DNA from: a bacterium
Lineage (GTDB): Bacteria; Elusimicrobiota; Elusimicrobia; Elusimicrobiales; UBA9959
Reading direction: 5' to 3'
Assembly (NCBI GenBank): GCA_021811315.1
Contig: JAJZPF010000001.1
Coordinates: 142,153 to 206,152, forward strand
Length of the DNA: 64,000 nt
This document shows, piece by piece, positions 56,182 to 64,000 of this stretch; within the stretch, counting starts at the first letter, position 1; each line of letters begins with the position of its first letter. The notes below the pieces were generated by a model. The model saw only the letters and a program-made list of their open reading frames with translations, was not told where the DNA came from and searched no databases. The position numbers were made by a program, and so were the translations under genes.

Positions 56182-56991
56182 ATGGCTTTGATCAACCTCC
56201 ACAACCACTCCACCTATTCGGACGGCACGCTTACGCCCGCCCTGCTGGCCCGCGAGGCCGCGCGCGCCGGCATAAAATATTTCTCCCTGACCGACCACGA
56301 TATGACGGGCGGCTGGCCCGAGATGGAGCCGGCGCTGAAAGAGGCCGGCCTCAGCTACTGCTACGGGGTGGAGATAAGCACCGGCCTGCACGAGAACCTG
56401 CACATCCTCGGCTACGGGATAAACCCGGCGGACCAGGTCCTGGCCGCGCGGCTCGCCGAATTCCGGGGCAGGCGGATAGTCAGGATAAAAAAAATACTTG
56501 AGCTCCTGAAAGGCCTGGGGATAGACATCGCTTTCGAGGACCTGCCGGTCCCCGCCGGGCGCACCGTCGGGCGCCCCCACGTGGCGGACGTGATGCGCGC
56601 CCGCAAACTGGTCCCGAGCCGGAGCCAGGCTTTCAAGCGCTACCTCGCCCCCGGCGCGCCCGCCTACGTCCTCCCGAACGGGCCCACGGTGGAGGAAGCT
56701 ATAAAGGCGGTGAAGGAAGCAGGCGGCAAAGCCGTGCTGGCCCACCCCGGCGGAGTAGCTAAAATATTGGACCTGCCCGCCTGGAAGGCCGCCGGCCTGG
56801 ACGGGCTGGAGGCTTTTTACCCCGCTCATACCGGCGTCGCCACCCGGGAGTTCATCAGCCTGGCCGCGCGGCACGGGCTGTTCCTCACGGCCGGCACGGA
56901 TTTCCACGGCCCCGGCTCGGAGCGGGACAAAATGGCCGGCTTCGAATATTCGGACGAGTATTTCTCCGAGGTTAAAAAGCTCTTCCTATGA
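56182..56991 (+). CDS. PHP-domain phosphoesterase (TrpH/YciV/RNase AM-like)
   Basis: 269 residues with the PHP metal blocks: INLHNHSTYSDGTLTP, FSLTDHDMTGG, GVEISTG, TVGRPHVADVM, LAHPGGVAK and GTDFHGPG. This set matches 3',5'-nucleotide bisphosphate phosphatase / 5'-3' RNA-processing enzymes such as E. coli YciV. It overlaps the next gene (GDPD) by 4 bp. Confidence 0.92.
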   Translation: MALINLHNHSTYSDGTLTPALLAREAARAGIKYFSLTDHDMTGGWPEMEPALKEAGLSYCYGVEISTGLHENLHILGYGINPADQVLAARLAEFRGRRIVRIKKILELLKGLGIDIAFEDLPVPAGRTVGRPHVADVMRARKLVPSRSQAFKRYLAPGAPAYVLPNGPTVEEAIKAVKEAGGKAVLAHPGGVAKILDLPAWKAAGLDGLEAFYPAHTGVATREFISLAARHGLFLTAGTDFHGPGSERDKMAGFEYSDEYFSEVKKLFL

Positions 56992-57725
56992 AAATAATCG
57001 CTCACCGCGGCGCCTCGGGCTACGCGCCGGAAAACACGCTAAAAGCCTTCAAGCTGGCGATCGAACTGGGGGCCAAAGATTTCGAGTTCGACGTCCACCA
57101 GACGAAGGACGGCATTTTAGTTGTGCATCACGATTATGACCTGAAAACTACGGCCCACAAAGCGGTCAGGATCGCGGACCTGAATTACGAAGAATTGAAG
57201 AAATACAATGTAGCGGCCCATTTCAAGCGAGACAAGATCGTGCAGCATATCCCCCGCCTGGAAGAAGTTCTGGATATTATCGGGCAGAAGTCGGACTGGC
57301 TGAATTTCGAGATCAAGAACGACAATAACGTCTATCCAGGGATCGAGGAGAAAATCCTCTCTTTCCTGAAGAGCAAGCCGGGGCTTTTCGACAAATCGAT
57401 AGTCTCAAGTTTCGACTATCCCACTCTTAAGCGCTTCCGCGAGCTTTCCCCCCGCCTGAAACTGGCTTTCCTCGGCCACGGGCTAAGCACCCTGTTCCTC
57501 CTGCCGGCAATAAAGAAAGCAAAAGCCATAGGCGCGGTGAATTTCCACATGGCTCTGCGCATAGCTTTCAAGCTGAACGTCTCCCGGATCAAAAAAGCCG
57601 GGTTCAGGGTCTGCGTCTATACCGTGAACGAGAAAAAAGACGCCCTGCGCATGAATAACATCGGCGTGGACGGGATCTTCAGCAATTATCCCGACATCTT
57701 CGGGAAATGGGAGTTGAAAGGCTGA
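56988..57725 (+). CDS. Glycerophosphodiester phosphodiesterase
   Basis: 245 residues. HRGASGYAPENTLKAFKLAI, then EFDVHQTKDGILVVHHD give the catalytic His residues and metal ligands of the GDPD family; later LNFEIKNDN and VYTVNEKKDALRMNNIGVDGI. No signal peptide, so cytoplasmic (UgpQ-like). It hydrolyses glycerophosphodiesters to glycerol-3-phosphate and an alcohol. It lies one base before nadA. Confidence 0.95.
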   Translation: MKIIAHRGASGYAPENTLKAFKLAIELGAKDFEFDVHQTKDGILVVHHDYDLKTTAHKAVRIADLNYEELKKYNVAAHFKRDKIVQHIPRLEEVLDIIGQKSDWLNFEIKNDNNVYPGIEEKILSFLKSKPGLFDKSIVSSFDYPTLKRFRELSPRLKLAFLGHGLSTLFLLPAIKKAKAIGAVNFHMALRIAFKLNVSRIKKAGFRVCVYTVNEKKDALRMNNIGVDGIFSNYPDIFGKWELKG

Positions 57726-57726
57726 T

Positions 57727-58731
57727 ATGGACGCTTTGAACGAGGAAATAAAACGCCTGACCGCGCTCGGCCTGCACCGCCGCTGCGTAGAAGGCGATAT
57801 CGCGCGCGTGGCGGGGCTGACGCTGGAGATAAACACGCTTAAGAAGCAAAAGAACGCGGTTATCTGCGCCCATGTCTACCAGACTCCGGACATTATCCTC
57901 GGCATCGGCGATCTGGTGGGCGATTCTTACAAACTGGCGGACGATTGCCGGAAGACCGCGGCGGATATCATAGTTTTCTGCGGCGTTCATTTCATGGCGG
58001 AGACGGCCAAGATCCTCAATCCCTCCAAAAAAGTCTATGTGCCTTCGAAGAACGCCGGCTGCTCGCTAAGCGAGGCTATCACCGGCGAGGATGTGCGCAA
58101 ACTCAAGGCGGAGCATCCCGGCCTGCCGGTGGTCACTTATATCAACACTTCGGCCGAAGTTAAGGCCGAATCGGACTGCATAGTGACCAGCGCGAACGCC
58201 GAGAAGATCCTGCGGAAGATGTACGAGAAGCACGATAAGGTTATTTTCATCCCCGACCGCTTCATGGGGACGAACCTGGCGAAAGTGCTGGGGAAGACTC
58301 CCGGCAAGGATATCATCCTCTGGAACGGGACCTGCATCGTTCACGAGCATCTGAACCCGGACCTTATAAAAATTTACAGGCAGAAATATCCCGGCCTCGT
58401 GGCGCTCGCTCACGCCGAATGCCCTTCCGACCTTATCGCGGCGGTCGATTTCATGGGCGGCACGGGCGATATGATGCGCTATGTGGAGAACACCAACGCC
58501 GCCGCCTATCTACTGCTGACCGAATGCGGCTTCGGCGAGCTCGCGAAGCTCAAATTCCCGGAGAAAAATTTCATAGCGATGTGCCGGCTCTGCCCCTACA
58601 TGAAGTCCATCACCCTCGAAAGCGTCCTGACCCTCCTGAAAGACCCGAACCCGGAAGAAGTGACGGTCCCCGCGGATATCGCAATCCGCGCCAAAAGATC
58701 AATAGATAAAATGTTCGAATTGGCCGCTTAG
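57727..58731 (+). CDS. nadA: Quinolinate synthase NadA
   Basis: 334 residues with three repeated-fold domains. It has AHVYQTPDI, GDSYKLADDC, IVFCGVHFMAETAKIL and cluster-ligand cysteines in NAGCSLSE, WNGTCIVHE and RLCPYM. It condenses iminoaspartate with dihydroxyacetone phosphate to quinolinate, using a 4Fe-4S cluster. NadD is 15 kb away. Downstream comes a non-coding element, not another nad gene; no nadB or nadC was found in the window. Confidence 0.97.
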   Translation: MDALNEEIKRLTALGLHRRCVEGDIARVAGLTLEINTLKKQKNAVICAHVYQTPDIILGIGDLVGDSYKLADDCRKTAADIIVFCGVHFMAETAKILNPSKKVYVPSKNAGCSLSEAITGEDVRKLKAEHPGLPVVTYINTSAEVKAESDCIVTSANAEKILRKMYEKHDKVIFIPDRFMGTNLAKVLGKTPGKDIILWNGTCIVHEHLNPDLIKIYRQKYPGLVALAHAECPSDLIAAVDFMGGTGDMMRYVENTNAAAYLLLTECGFGELAKLKFPEKNFIAMCRLCPYMKSITLESVLTLLKDPNPEEVTVPADIAIRAKRSIDKMFELAA

Positions 58732-58762
58732 CGGCAGCACCGCATAGATGCGTAGTTGTTGC

Positions 58763-58970
58763 GGCGAGGGCATGGGCCCGTCGCTCACGGCGTCGCGCAC
58801 ACCGTGCGCGCGCCTCCTCTCACTGCAGTGGCCTGCCGGCCACCCGGCCTTTCCCGCGCTATGCAAGCGTCGGCCTCCGAGAGGTCGCTCCGAACCCATG
58901 CCCTCGCCACCCCTTCGACGGCAAGTCCGAATGCTATGGTTATGTCGGGTTCGAATCCTAGTCCCGGAGC
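58763..58970. repeat. Multi-hairpin element with a 14-bp closing stem and T-arm-like end
   Basis: A perfect 14-bp inverted repeat (58763-58776 GGCGAGGGCATGGG with 58895-58908) encloses three hairpins: CGCGCAC/GTGCGCG (58794-58810), GTGGCC/GGCCAC (58828-58843) and CCTC/GAGG (58874-58884). Sixty bases later comes GGGTTCGAATCC (58947-58958), as in a tRNA T-arm, ending TCCCGGAG. The T-stem pairs poorly and no D- or anticodon arm is seen, so it is not a normal tRNA. The element sits directly beside the BrnT/BrnA genes and may be part of a mobile island or a structured RNA. This covers most of the gap after nadA. Confidence 0.65.
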
Positions 58971-59207
58971 CTAGTGGTGCTGGTAGTGAGCGGTATAGGT
59001 ATCTACAAGGGTGCGGATCATTTTTTGGTATTTGGTGTGGTGTTTGCTCGCTTCTTCTTTGAAGAAACGGACGCTGGCTTTGCTCAGGGAGATGGTGACT
59101 TTCACGTTCTCCTCGGGCGTGACGAGTTTTTCTGGGGGCGGGAGGAAGTCGGGGACCCTGGCCAGCCTTCCTGCGGGTTTATTCGGGTCCGTTAAATTCT
59201 TTTTCAT
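58971..59207 (-). CDS. brnA: BrnA-like antitoxin
   Basis: 78 residues. The C-terminal half VKVTISLSKASVRFFKEEASKHHTKYQ (in part) and MIRTLVDTY is the ribbon-helix-helix-like DNA-binding end of BrnA, while the N-terminal half wraps the toxin. It neutralises BrnT and represses the operon. Its ATG lies inside the toxin gene (29-bp overlap), the standard toxin-first BrnTA order. Confidence 0.88.
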   Translation of the reverse strand: MKKNLTDPNKPAGRLARVPDFLPPPEKLVTPEENVKVTISLSKASVRFFKEEASKHHTKYQKMIRTLVDTYTAHYQHH

Positions 59208-59475
59208 AGTATTTCTTCCCTTTGCGCCAGTAGCCGGCGCCGATTATCCTTATTTTCCCGCCTCGATAGGTAAACCGTACTGTTAGTATCCTGTTCTCTA
59301 CCCTTCCTATACAGAAAAAACGTTCTTCTTTAGCGCTGTGCCTGGCGTCCGTGTAAATTTTTCTATTTGCGTCCTTAAAGGCTTTAGCGGCGGTGATGAA
59401 ATCGACCCTGTGCTTATGGATATTGGCGGTTTCTTTTCCCGGGTCCCAGATGAAGCTGCAGTTATGTGTTATCAT
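59179..59475 (-). CDS. brnT: BrnT-like ribonuclease toxin
   Basis: 98 residues from ATG 59475 (an earlier in-frame start at 59508 adds 11 unconserved residues). It matches BrnT: FIWDPGKETANIHKHRVDF, FKDANRKIYTDARHSAKEERFFCIGRV (in parts) and ILTVRFTYRGGKIRIIGAGYW, where the family usually has RIISAR. BrnT is an mRNA-cleaving RelE-fold toxin. The upstream region 59505-59545 is AT-rich with TATGTATATATGTATG repeats that could be the operator. Base composition is lower in GC than the neighbourhood, consistent with transfer. Confidence 0.88.
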   Translation of the reverse strand: MITHNCSFIWDPGKETANIHKHRVDFITAAKAFKDANRKIYTDARHSAKEERFFCIGRVENRILTVRFTYRGGKIRIIGAGYWRKGKKYYEKEFNGPE

Positions 59476-59614
59476 AAGTTTACCAGAGATATGGGTATAA
59501 GTCAACATAACAATACATACATATATACATACTTATTCTTAAGGTACTTCAGGAAAGTGAAAAGCACCCCTATCAACAGCATAGCAGGTCAACCCGACAA
59601 GGGCGTGACGGGGT

Positions 59615-59630
59615 AAAAAAGCGCTTTTTT
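59615..59630. repeat. AAAAAAGCGCTTTTTT palindrome
   Basis: A perfect 16-bp palindrome in the gap between brnT and the papain-like gene, followed by a TATAAT box at 59657-59662 that could be the -10 of the protease gene. The stem is too short and AT-rich to be a confident terminator. Confidence 0.5.
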
Positions 59631-59711
59631 GCTCGTTTATTCTGGATGGATTTGTGTATAATTGACTTTAGACAACTCTTGGGCCGGTTTAACCATATAT
59701 TCGGAGGCTAA

Positions 59712-60677
59712 ATGAATAAGAAACTTATAGCGGTGTTTTTTGCTTTTGCTTCGCTGGCGGGCTACGCCGCGGCGGCGGACAGGGAAGTGACTTTCGACCA
59801 GAGCGGGGACATGGGCGCGATGCTCGGCTCCGCCCGGGAAGCCTCCCAGCCGGCCGTCTCCACTCCTTTCTTCCCCGAATTCACCTTTACCGAGTCGGCC
59901 GAGCGCGTGGTTTACGCCAAGGGCTTTATAAAGAAAGACCTGCCCGCCTCGATGTGGAAATCTTTCAAAGACGTTAAAGTCGAGATCCCCAACGCCCTCG
60001 ACCTGCGCCCGGGCCTCACCCAGATAGAGAACCAGGGCTCCTGCGGCAGCTGCTGGGCTTTCGGCCTTACCGCGGCGCACCGCGACGGCCACGCTCTCGC
60101 CGGCAAAGATCCCGGCCGGCTCTCCCAGGAGTGGATGGTGAACAATTCCACCTACGCCGCCGGCTGCCAGGGCGGCTACTTCGACTCCGCCAACGATATC
60201 GTCGCCCCGCGCGGGCAGCCGCTCTGGAAAGACTGCCCCTATAAGAACGGTAACGGCAAATGCCGCGCCGATCTCCCGATAGCGGCGAGCATAAAAGGCT
60301 GGTTCATGCTTGGCGAAAAAGCCTCGGGGCCCACAGTTAAAGATATAGAGGCTTATATGGCAAGCACCGGCAAAGAAATAGCCATCGCGGTGGCCGCCGG
60401 CGTAGGCCGCTGGCAGAGCTACAGCGGCGGCGTCTACAATGCCTGCAAATACGGCCAGCTCGACCACATGATCAATATCGTGGGCTGGGATAACGAGGGC
60501 GCCGCTTTCGACGAGAACGGCAATCTTCCCCCGGGCAAGGGCGTCTGGATCCTGCGCAATAGCTGGGGAACCTCCTGGGGCGAGAAAGGCTTTATGCGCA
60601 CCAGGATGACCGACGCGGCCGGCAAACGCTGCAATGCCGTGGCTGAAGAAGCCGCGGCCTACGACTTCGGCCAGTAA
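59712..60677 (+). CDS. Secreted papain-like (C1A) cysteine protease
   Basis: 321 residues with signal peptide (cleavage near AAA/DREV, residue about 22), a pro-region (about 23-90) and a mature C1 domain starting IPNALDLRPG. The catalytic set is complete: Gln in ENQGSCGSCWAF with Cys114, His252 in LDHMINIVGWDN and Asn283 in LRNSWGTSWGEKGF. The GCQGGYFDSA block is also conserved. C1A proteases are common in eukaryotes and sporadic in bacteria. It is a single gene with its own terminator. Confidence 0.95.
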   Translation: MNKKLIAVFFAFASLAGYAAAADREVTFDQSGDMGAMLGSAREASQPAVSTPFFPEFTFTESAERVVYAKGFIKKDLPASMWKSFKDVKVEIPNALDLRPGLTQIENQGSCGSCWAFGLTAAHRDGHALAGKDPGRLSQEWMVNNSTYAAGCQGGYFDSANDIVAPRGQPLWKDCPYKNGNGKCRADLPIAASIKGWFMLGEKASGPTVKDIEAYMASTGKEIAIAVAAGVGRWQSYSGGVYNACKYGQLDHMINIVGWDNEGAAFDENGNLPPGKGVWILRNSWGTSWGEKGFMRTRMTDAAGKRCNAVAEEAAAYDFGQ

Positions 60678-60697
60678 ATAACGCCCGCGCGCATAGA

Positions 60698-60728
60698 AAA
60701 GACCCGCCGGCACGACCGGCGGGTCTTT
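60698..60728. terminator. Bidirectional intrinsic terminator
   Basis: Stem GACCCGCCGG / CCGGCGGGTC with A-run before and T-run after, between the convergent protease and epimerase genes. Confidence 0.93.
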
Positions 60729-60745
60729 CTTTTGCTTAAGCGGCT

Positions 60746-61798
60746 TTACTTCAGGCCGCGTTTCTGCCAGGCCGAGGCTATTTCTTCGAATATTTTAGGC
60801 AGGGGCACCGAGATATCCCAGTTGGGGTAGTGGCTCTTCAGCTTGCGCAGGTCGGAGATATAGCAGATGTGGTCGCCTTCGCGGTTCTTCTCCACGTACT
60901 CGTAGTTCATCTTCTTGCCGGTTATCCCTTCTATGATCCCGAACGCTTCCAGGATGGAACAGGAATTACCGCGCCCGCCGCCCAGGTTGTAAACTTCTCC
61001 TATCCTGGGTTTCTCGATGAACTGCTCTATTATCCTGGTCACGTCCAGGGAGTGGATATTGTCGCGCACCTGCTTGCCTTTGTAGCCGAACACTTTATAG
61101 ACCCGGCCCTCCAAATTCACTTTTATGAGGTAGCTGAGGAAACCGTGCAGTTCGACGCCGGAATGGTTCGGGCCGGTCAGGCAGCCGCCGCGGAAGCAGC
61201 AGGTCTTCATCGAGAAATACCTGCCGTACTCCTGCACCATGATATCCGCGGCCGCTTTCGAAGCGCCGAAGATGGAATGCTTCGACTGGTCGATAGTGAA
61301 ATCCTCGGCGATGCCGTTCTTATACTTCTCGTCGGCATAGTCCCACCGCTTTTCAAGCTCTTTCAGCTTTATGCTGTTGGGCGCGTCGCCGTAGACCTTG
61401 TTGGTCGAAGTGTAAACGAACACCGCTTCGGGCACATGCCGCCTGGTCGCCTCGAGCAGGTTCAGCGTTCCCACGGCGTTCACGTCGAAATCGTCGAAAG
61501 GCCTTGAGGCCGCCAGGTCGTGGCTGGGCTGGGCCGCGGTATGGACTATAGCTTCCGGCTTTATTTCCCCGAGGCATTTCAGGACGGCGGCCCGGTCCCT
61601 TATGTCTATGGAGGAATGCGTGAAATTCTTGTATTTCCCGCTCAGCTCTTTCTGCCGCCAGCTGGTGTCGCCGCCGGGCCCGAAGAAGTCCGCGCGCATA
61701 TTATTGTCGATGCCGTAGATCTCGTGGCCCTTCCCGGCGAAATAAGAAACGACTTCGCTGCCGATCAAACCGCTGGAGCCCGTCACAAGTATTTTCAT
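60746..61798 (-). CDS. NAD-dependent epimerase (CDP-paratose 2-epimerase-like)
   Basis: 350 residues from ATG 61798 (AGGAAGG site upstream). It is an extended-SDR: Rossmann [39 protein letters not shown] (strongly reminiscent of CDP-tyvelose epimerases), [11 protein letters not shown], a [12 protein letters not shown] active-site region (YxxxK appears as Y with later K) and the NSKHSIFG-like segment. It probably interconverts nucleotide sugars for a surface polysaccharide. It is 11 bp after the methyltransferase-glycosyltransferase gene, so the two form a glycan unit. Confidence 0.88.
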   Translation of the reverse strand: MKILVTGSSGLIGSEVVSYFAGKGHEIYGIDNNMRADFFGPGGDTSWRQKELSGKYKNFTHSSIDIRDRAAVLKCLGEIKPEAIVHTAAQPSHDLAASRPFDDFDVNAVGTLNLLEATRRHVPEAVFVYTSTNKVYGDAPNSIKLKELEKRWDYADEKYKNGIAEDFTIDQSKHSIFGASKAAADIMVQEYGRYFSMKTCCFRGGCLTGPNHSGVELHGFLSYLIKVNLEGRVYKVFGYKGKQVRDNIHSLDVTRIIEQFIEKPRIGEVYNLGGGRGNSCSILEAFGIIEGITGKKMNYEYVEKNREGDHICYISDLRKLKSHYPNWDISVPLPKIFEEIASAWQKRGLK

Positions 61799-61809
61799 AG
61801 CTGGCCTTC

Positions 61810-63249
61810 CTAGTGGAATTTGGTCTTGAACATCGACTGCCGGCACATTTTCAGCATGATCCAGCCGTTTTTAAACCTGCCGGTCATCTTGGTCTCGCCG
61901 TAGGTCCTGTCCATGTAGTGGACCGGCAACTCTATTATCTTGAGGTTCTTCGCGGCGCCGAAGATCAGGTCGTAGTCGCCCCAGCGGTCCTCGCCCCAGG
62001 TCCCGCGGCGGGGTTTTACTTTGTTCAGGTAATCGGTGCGCCACAGGACCTTGGTCCCGCATAAGGTGTCTTTCAGCGGGATATCCAGGATGAAGGAGAA
62101 AAGCGTCGAGAAGAACTTGTTCCCGAGGACGTTCAGGAACCTCATCGCGTCGTCGTGCATCGGGTAGACCAGCCGCGAGCCGTTGATGAACTCGCCGTAG
62201 CCTTTGGTGATGGCCTCGAAGAAATAAGGCAGCTCCTCGGGGATGACGGAAAGGTCGGCGTCCAGGATCAGCAGGATATCCCCGGAGGCGGCGTCGAAGC
62301 CGGTCCAGACGTTCTTCGCTTTGCAGATCCCGGGCCCGGCCACCAGCTTGATGTCTTTTTCGGGATACTTCTTTATCATCTCCCTGACTTTTTCCGGCGT
62401 TCCGTCGGTGGATTTGTCGTCGCAGAAAATGATCTCGGTGTGCTTGCCCATCGCGGGGATCCGCTCCACCGCGTTCTGGATATTTCCGACCTCGTTCCGG
62501 CAGGGCACGACCACGGAAATGGAATATTCCGCCGGGTCTTTAAGCTTCGGCGTCTTCCTGGCGAAAGAAAGCTGGATCAGCGGAAAATTATTGAAAAAAG
62601 GCAGCCTGGCCGCGAACCTGTTCAGCAGCCTCGAGACCAGCGGGATATAATAAGGGAAAAGGATGATATTGTCGGTGGCGATCACGTCCAGCCCCGACAG
62701 GCGCATGAAATCGTCCATGTCCTTGGTGGACACCCAGTTGTGCAGCTCCTGGGGATATTTCAGCTTCAGTTTCTCGGCGAGCCTCACCAGCGGGTTCCAG
62801 AGATAGTTGTAATTCGTGACTATTATCCTGGTGCTGTTGTCCGCGTATTTCGTGACGGAGTCCAGCACCGCTTTGATGTCGACGAGGTCCTCCACCGAGG
62901 AGATCAAAATAAAATCGAAGACCCGCGGCTCCGGCAGGCTAAGCTCCTCCGGGTTCTGGCAGATGAAACCTACGTTATTCAGCTTCTTCTGCTCCGCTTT
63001 TTTGATCTGCCCGGGCGCGTCCTCGACGCCGACCGCATAGGACGGGTCCAGCCTTTCAAGGATATAGCCGGTGCCGCAGTTGATATGCAGGATGGAGGAA
63101 TTCGCGGGGATGAAGAACTTCAGGGAATTGAGGATCTGGGAATAATAATAGCTGTTGTCCGACTGCCAGTGCTCCCTTTCCTGGGCGATGGCGTCCTTCT
63201 TCGCCCTTAATCTCTCCCGCTGTTCCTGTAAATATTCTATTTTCAGCAT
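61810..63249 (-). CDS. Methyltransferase-glycosyltransferase (GT2) fusion
   Basis: 479 residues. The N-terminal part (about 40-215) is a class I SAM methyltransferase ([53 protein letters not shown]). The C-terminal part (about 238-479) is a GT2 glycosyltransferase ([58 protein letters not shown]). The last 60 residues are basic. It probably modifies and transfers sugars to a lipid carrier; it is cotranscribed with the epimerase gene. Confidence 0.9.
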   Translation of the reverse strand: MLKIEYLQEQRERLRAKKDAIAQEREHWQSDNSYYYSQILNSLKFFIPANSSILHINCGTGYILERLDPSYAVGVEDAPGQIKKAEQKKLNNVGFICQNPEELSLPEPRVFDFILISSVEDLVDIKAVLDSVTKYADNSTRIIVTNYNYLWNPLVRLAEKLKLKYPQELHNWVSTKDMDDFMRLSGLDVIATDNIILFPYYIPLVSRLLNRFAARLPFFNNFPLIQLSFARKTPKLKDPAEYSISVVVPCRNEVGNIQNAVERIPAMGKHTEIIFCDDKSTDGTPEKVREMIKKYPEKDIKLVAGPGICKAKNVWTGFDAASGDILLILDADLSVIPEELPYFFEAITKGYGEFINGSRLVYPMHDDAMRFLNVLGNKFFSTLFSFILDIPLKDTLCGTKVLWRTDYLNKVKPRRGTWGEDRWGDYDLIFGAAKNLKIIELPVHYMDRTYGETKMTGRFKNGWIMLKMCRQSMFKTKFH

Positions 63250-63323
63250 AAGTCCGGACTTTCCAGCTTCCCGGCGATAAAACGCCGTAATTTGATGTTA
63301 CTTTATATTTATTGAGTTTTCAA

Positions 63324-64000
63324 TTATAGGCCGCGGCGGCTGCCGGGCTTTTCCCGGCGGAATTTTTTGTCGAAAGGGACGGCCGCTTCCACCCCGGTAA
63401 CGGTGGCGGTATCGCCGGTGACCGAGAACTTTATTTCCCGGTTCAGCATGAAAAAAGCCAGCTCCGCGCCGTCTTTCATCTGGGTGCGGTCGCGGATATT
63501 GCGCGGGTCGTGCCGGAGCGTGTCCGCGATCAGCCGCGGGATATCCCGCAGCCCCGGCGGGTCGAGCCGCTCGATGTCTTTAAGCGCCCGGGCGGAGAAT
63601 TCCACTTTCAGCTCGGGGAAAGTATTGAGCGGGACCCAGCCGGAGAGCGGGTTGGCGGCTATATCGCTGATCGGCAGATAAGGCTTCACGTCCAGGATCG
63701 GGGTTCCGCTGATCAGGTCTATCCCCGAGAGGTAGAGCGTGTCTTTCTCCACGCGCTCGAGCTTGGTGAGGGAGAGCCCGACGGGATTTGGGCGGTGCGG
63801 CGTACGCGAAGCGAAGACGCCTATCTTCCCCCCTTTAAGCCGGGGCGGATGGATCTTCGGGTGGAAAGTCTTGTTCGTGCTCAGGTGGAACCAGGAGAGC
63901 AGCCAGACATGGCTGAACTCGGACAGGCCGGCCAGGGAATGTTCCGGCGAGAACTGCGGGTAGATCTTAAGCCTGGCGAAAGAGCCGGGGACCAAGTGCG
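63324..64000 (-). CDS. trmO: tRNA (N6-threonylcarbamoyladenosine) methyltransferase TrmO, 5' truncated
   Basis: The frame is open to the window edge, so the N-terminus (PRQP region) is missing; about 225 residues are visible. It contains LAGLSEFSHVWLLSWFHLS, ASRTPHRPNPVGLSL and LSGIDLISGTPILDVKPYLP, the core of the TrmO/TsaA (UPF0066) beta-barrel methyltransferase. It methylates t6A37 of tRNA-Thr. The C-terminal extension with ALKDIERLDPPGLRD matches the usual TrmO tail. Confidence 0.92.
   Translation of the reverse strand, partial: HLVPGSFARLKIYPQFSPEHSLAGLSEFSHVWLLSWFHLSTNKTFHPKIHPPRLKGGKIGVFASRTPHRPNPVGLSLTKLERVEKDTLYLSGIDLISGTPILDVKPYLPISDIAANPLSGWVPLNTFPELKVEFSARALKDIERLDPPGLRDIPRLIADTLRHDPRNIRDRTQMKDGAELAFFMLNREIKFSVTGDTATVTGVEAAVPFDKKFRREKPGSRRGL

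Noticed and set aside
58930..58972. tRNA gene suggested by GGGTTCGAATCC
   Set aside because: The T-stem pairs at only two or three positions, and no D-arm, anticodon arm or convincing matching acceptor strand was found upstream; recorded as a T-arm-like end of a repeat element instead.

Overview
This 64 kb window is a dense, GC-rich chromosomal segment from a Gram-negative (diderm) bacterium. It carries TamA/TamB-type outer-membrane biogenesis genes, lipoproteins, outer-membrane barrels and many Sec-type signal peptides. It contains the replication-origin neighbourhood (dnaA, dnaN, a DUF721 gene, gyrB, gyrA). Gene content and style (secreted papain-like protease, PilT, NadD-YqeK fusion, CheB/CheR/PAS kinase) would fit an Elusimicrobiota-like lineage, but that assignment is inference. 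No phage, IS element, CRISPR array, rRNA or intact tRNA was seen.

Layout. 1-8.2 kb (minus strand): a truncated Lnb/DUF4105 protein, a tamA-tamB-yihY operon, then an envelope-stress-like operon of BON-domain proteins, a 49-aa membrane peptide and an AI-2E-family permease. 8.3-16.9 kb: a signalling locus with two histidine kinases (one a 1314-aa CheB-CheR-PAS-kinase), three NarL-type receivers (one without its DNA-binding domain), an outer-membrane barrel and a lipoprotein. 16.9-21.2 kb: purine/sugar metabolism (adenosine deaminase, PfkB kinase, metallophosphoesterase) and pyroglutamyl peptidase. 21.2-30.4 kb: secreted hydrolases (possible clan-CD peptidase, 5'-nucleotidase, GH104-like lytic enzyme), an esterase, radical SAM, proC and MarC. 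30.4-38.8 kb: gyrA, gyrB, DUF721, dnaN, dnaA and the AT-rich oriC. 38.8-42.4 kb: tldD/tldE and a DUF2064 protein. 42.4-50 kb (plus strand): nadD-yqeK, LytR_C protein, pilT, cNMP-binding protein, rsfS, argS, ATP-grasp ligase. 50-58.7 kb: malic enzyme, a second ATP-grasp protein with a divergent esterase, cobalamin adenosyltransferase, a DUF4105 protein, then NifU, PHP phosphatase, GDPD and nadA. 58.7-59.7 kb: a small island with a multi-hairpin element and a BrnT/BrnA toxin-antitoxin pair. 59.7-64 kb: papain-like protease, nucleotide-sugar epimerase, methyltransferase-glycosyltransferase fusion, truncated trmO.

The two most interesting signals are non-coding. First, four promoters (8.25, 11.34, 12.06 and 16.81 kb) share a two-part operator at fixed spacing from the -10 box. 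They appear to tie the BON stress operon, the barrel/RR/kinase operon, the orphan receiver and the CheB-CheR kinase/RR operon into one autoregulated regulon. Second, a roughly 390-nt intergenic block at 25.18-25.57 kb, almost devoid of T on the plus strand (A on the minus strand), lies directly behind a consensus sigma70 promoter on the minus strand and may be an undescribed structured RNA or long leader.
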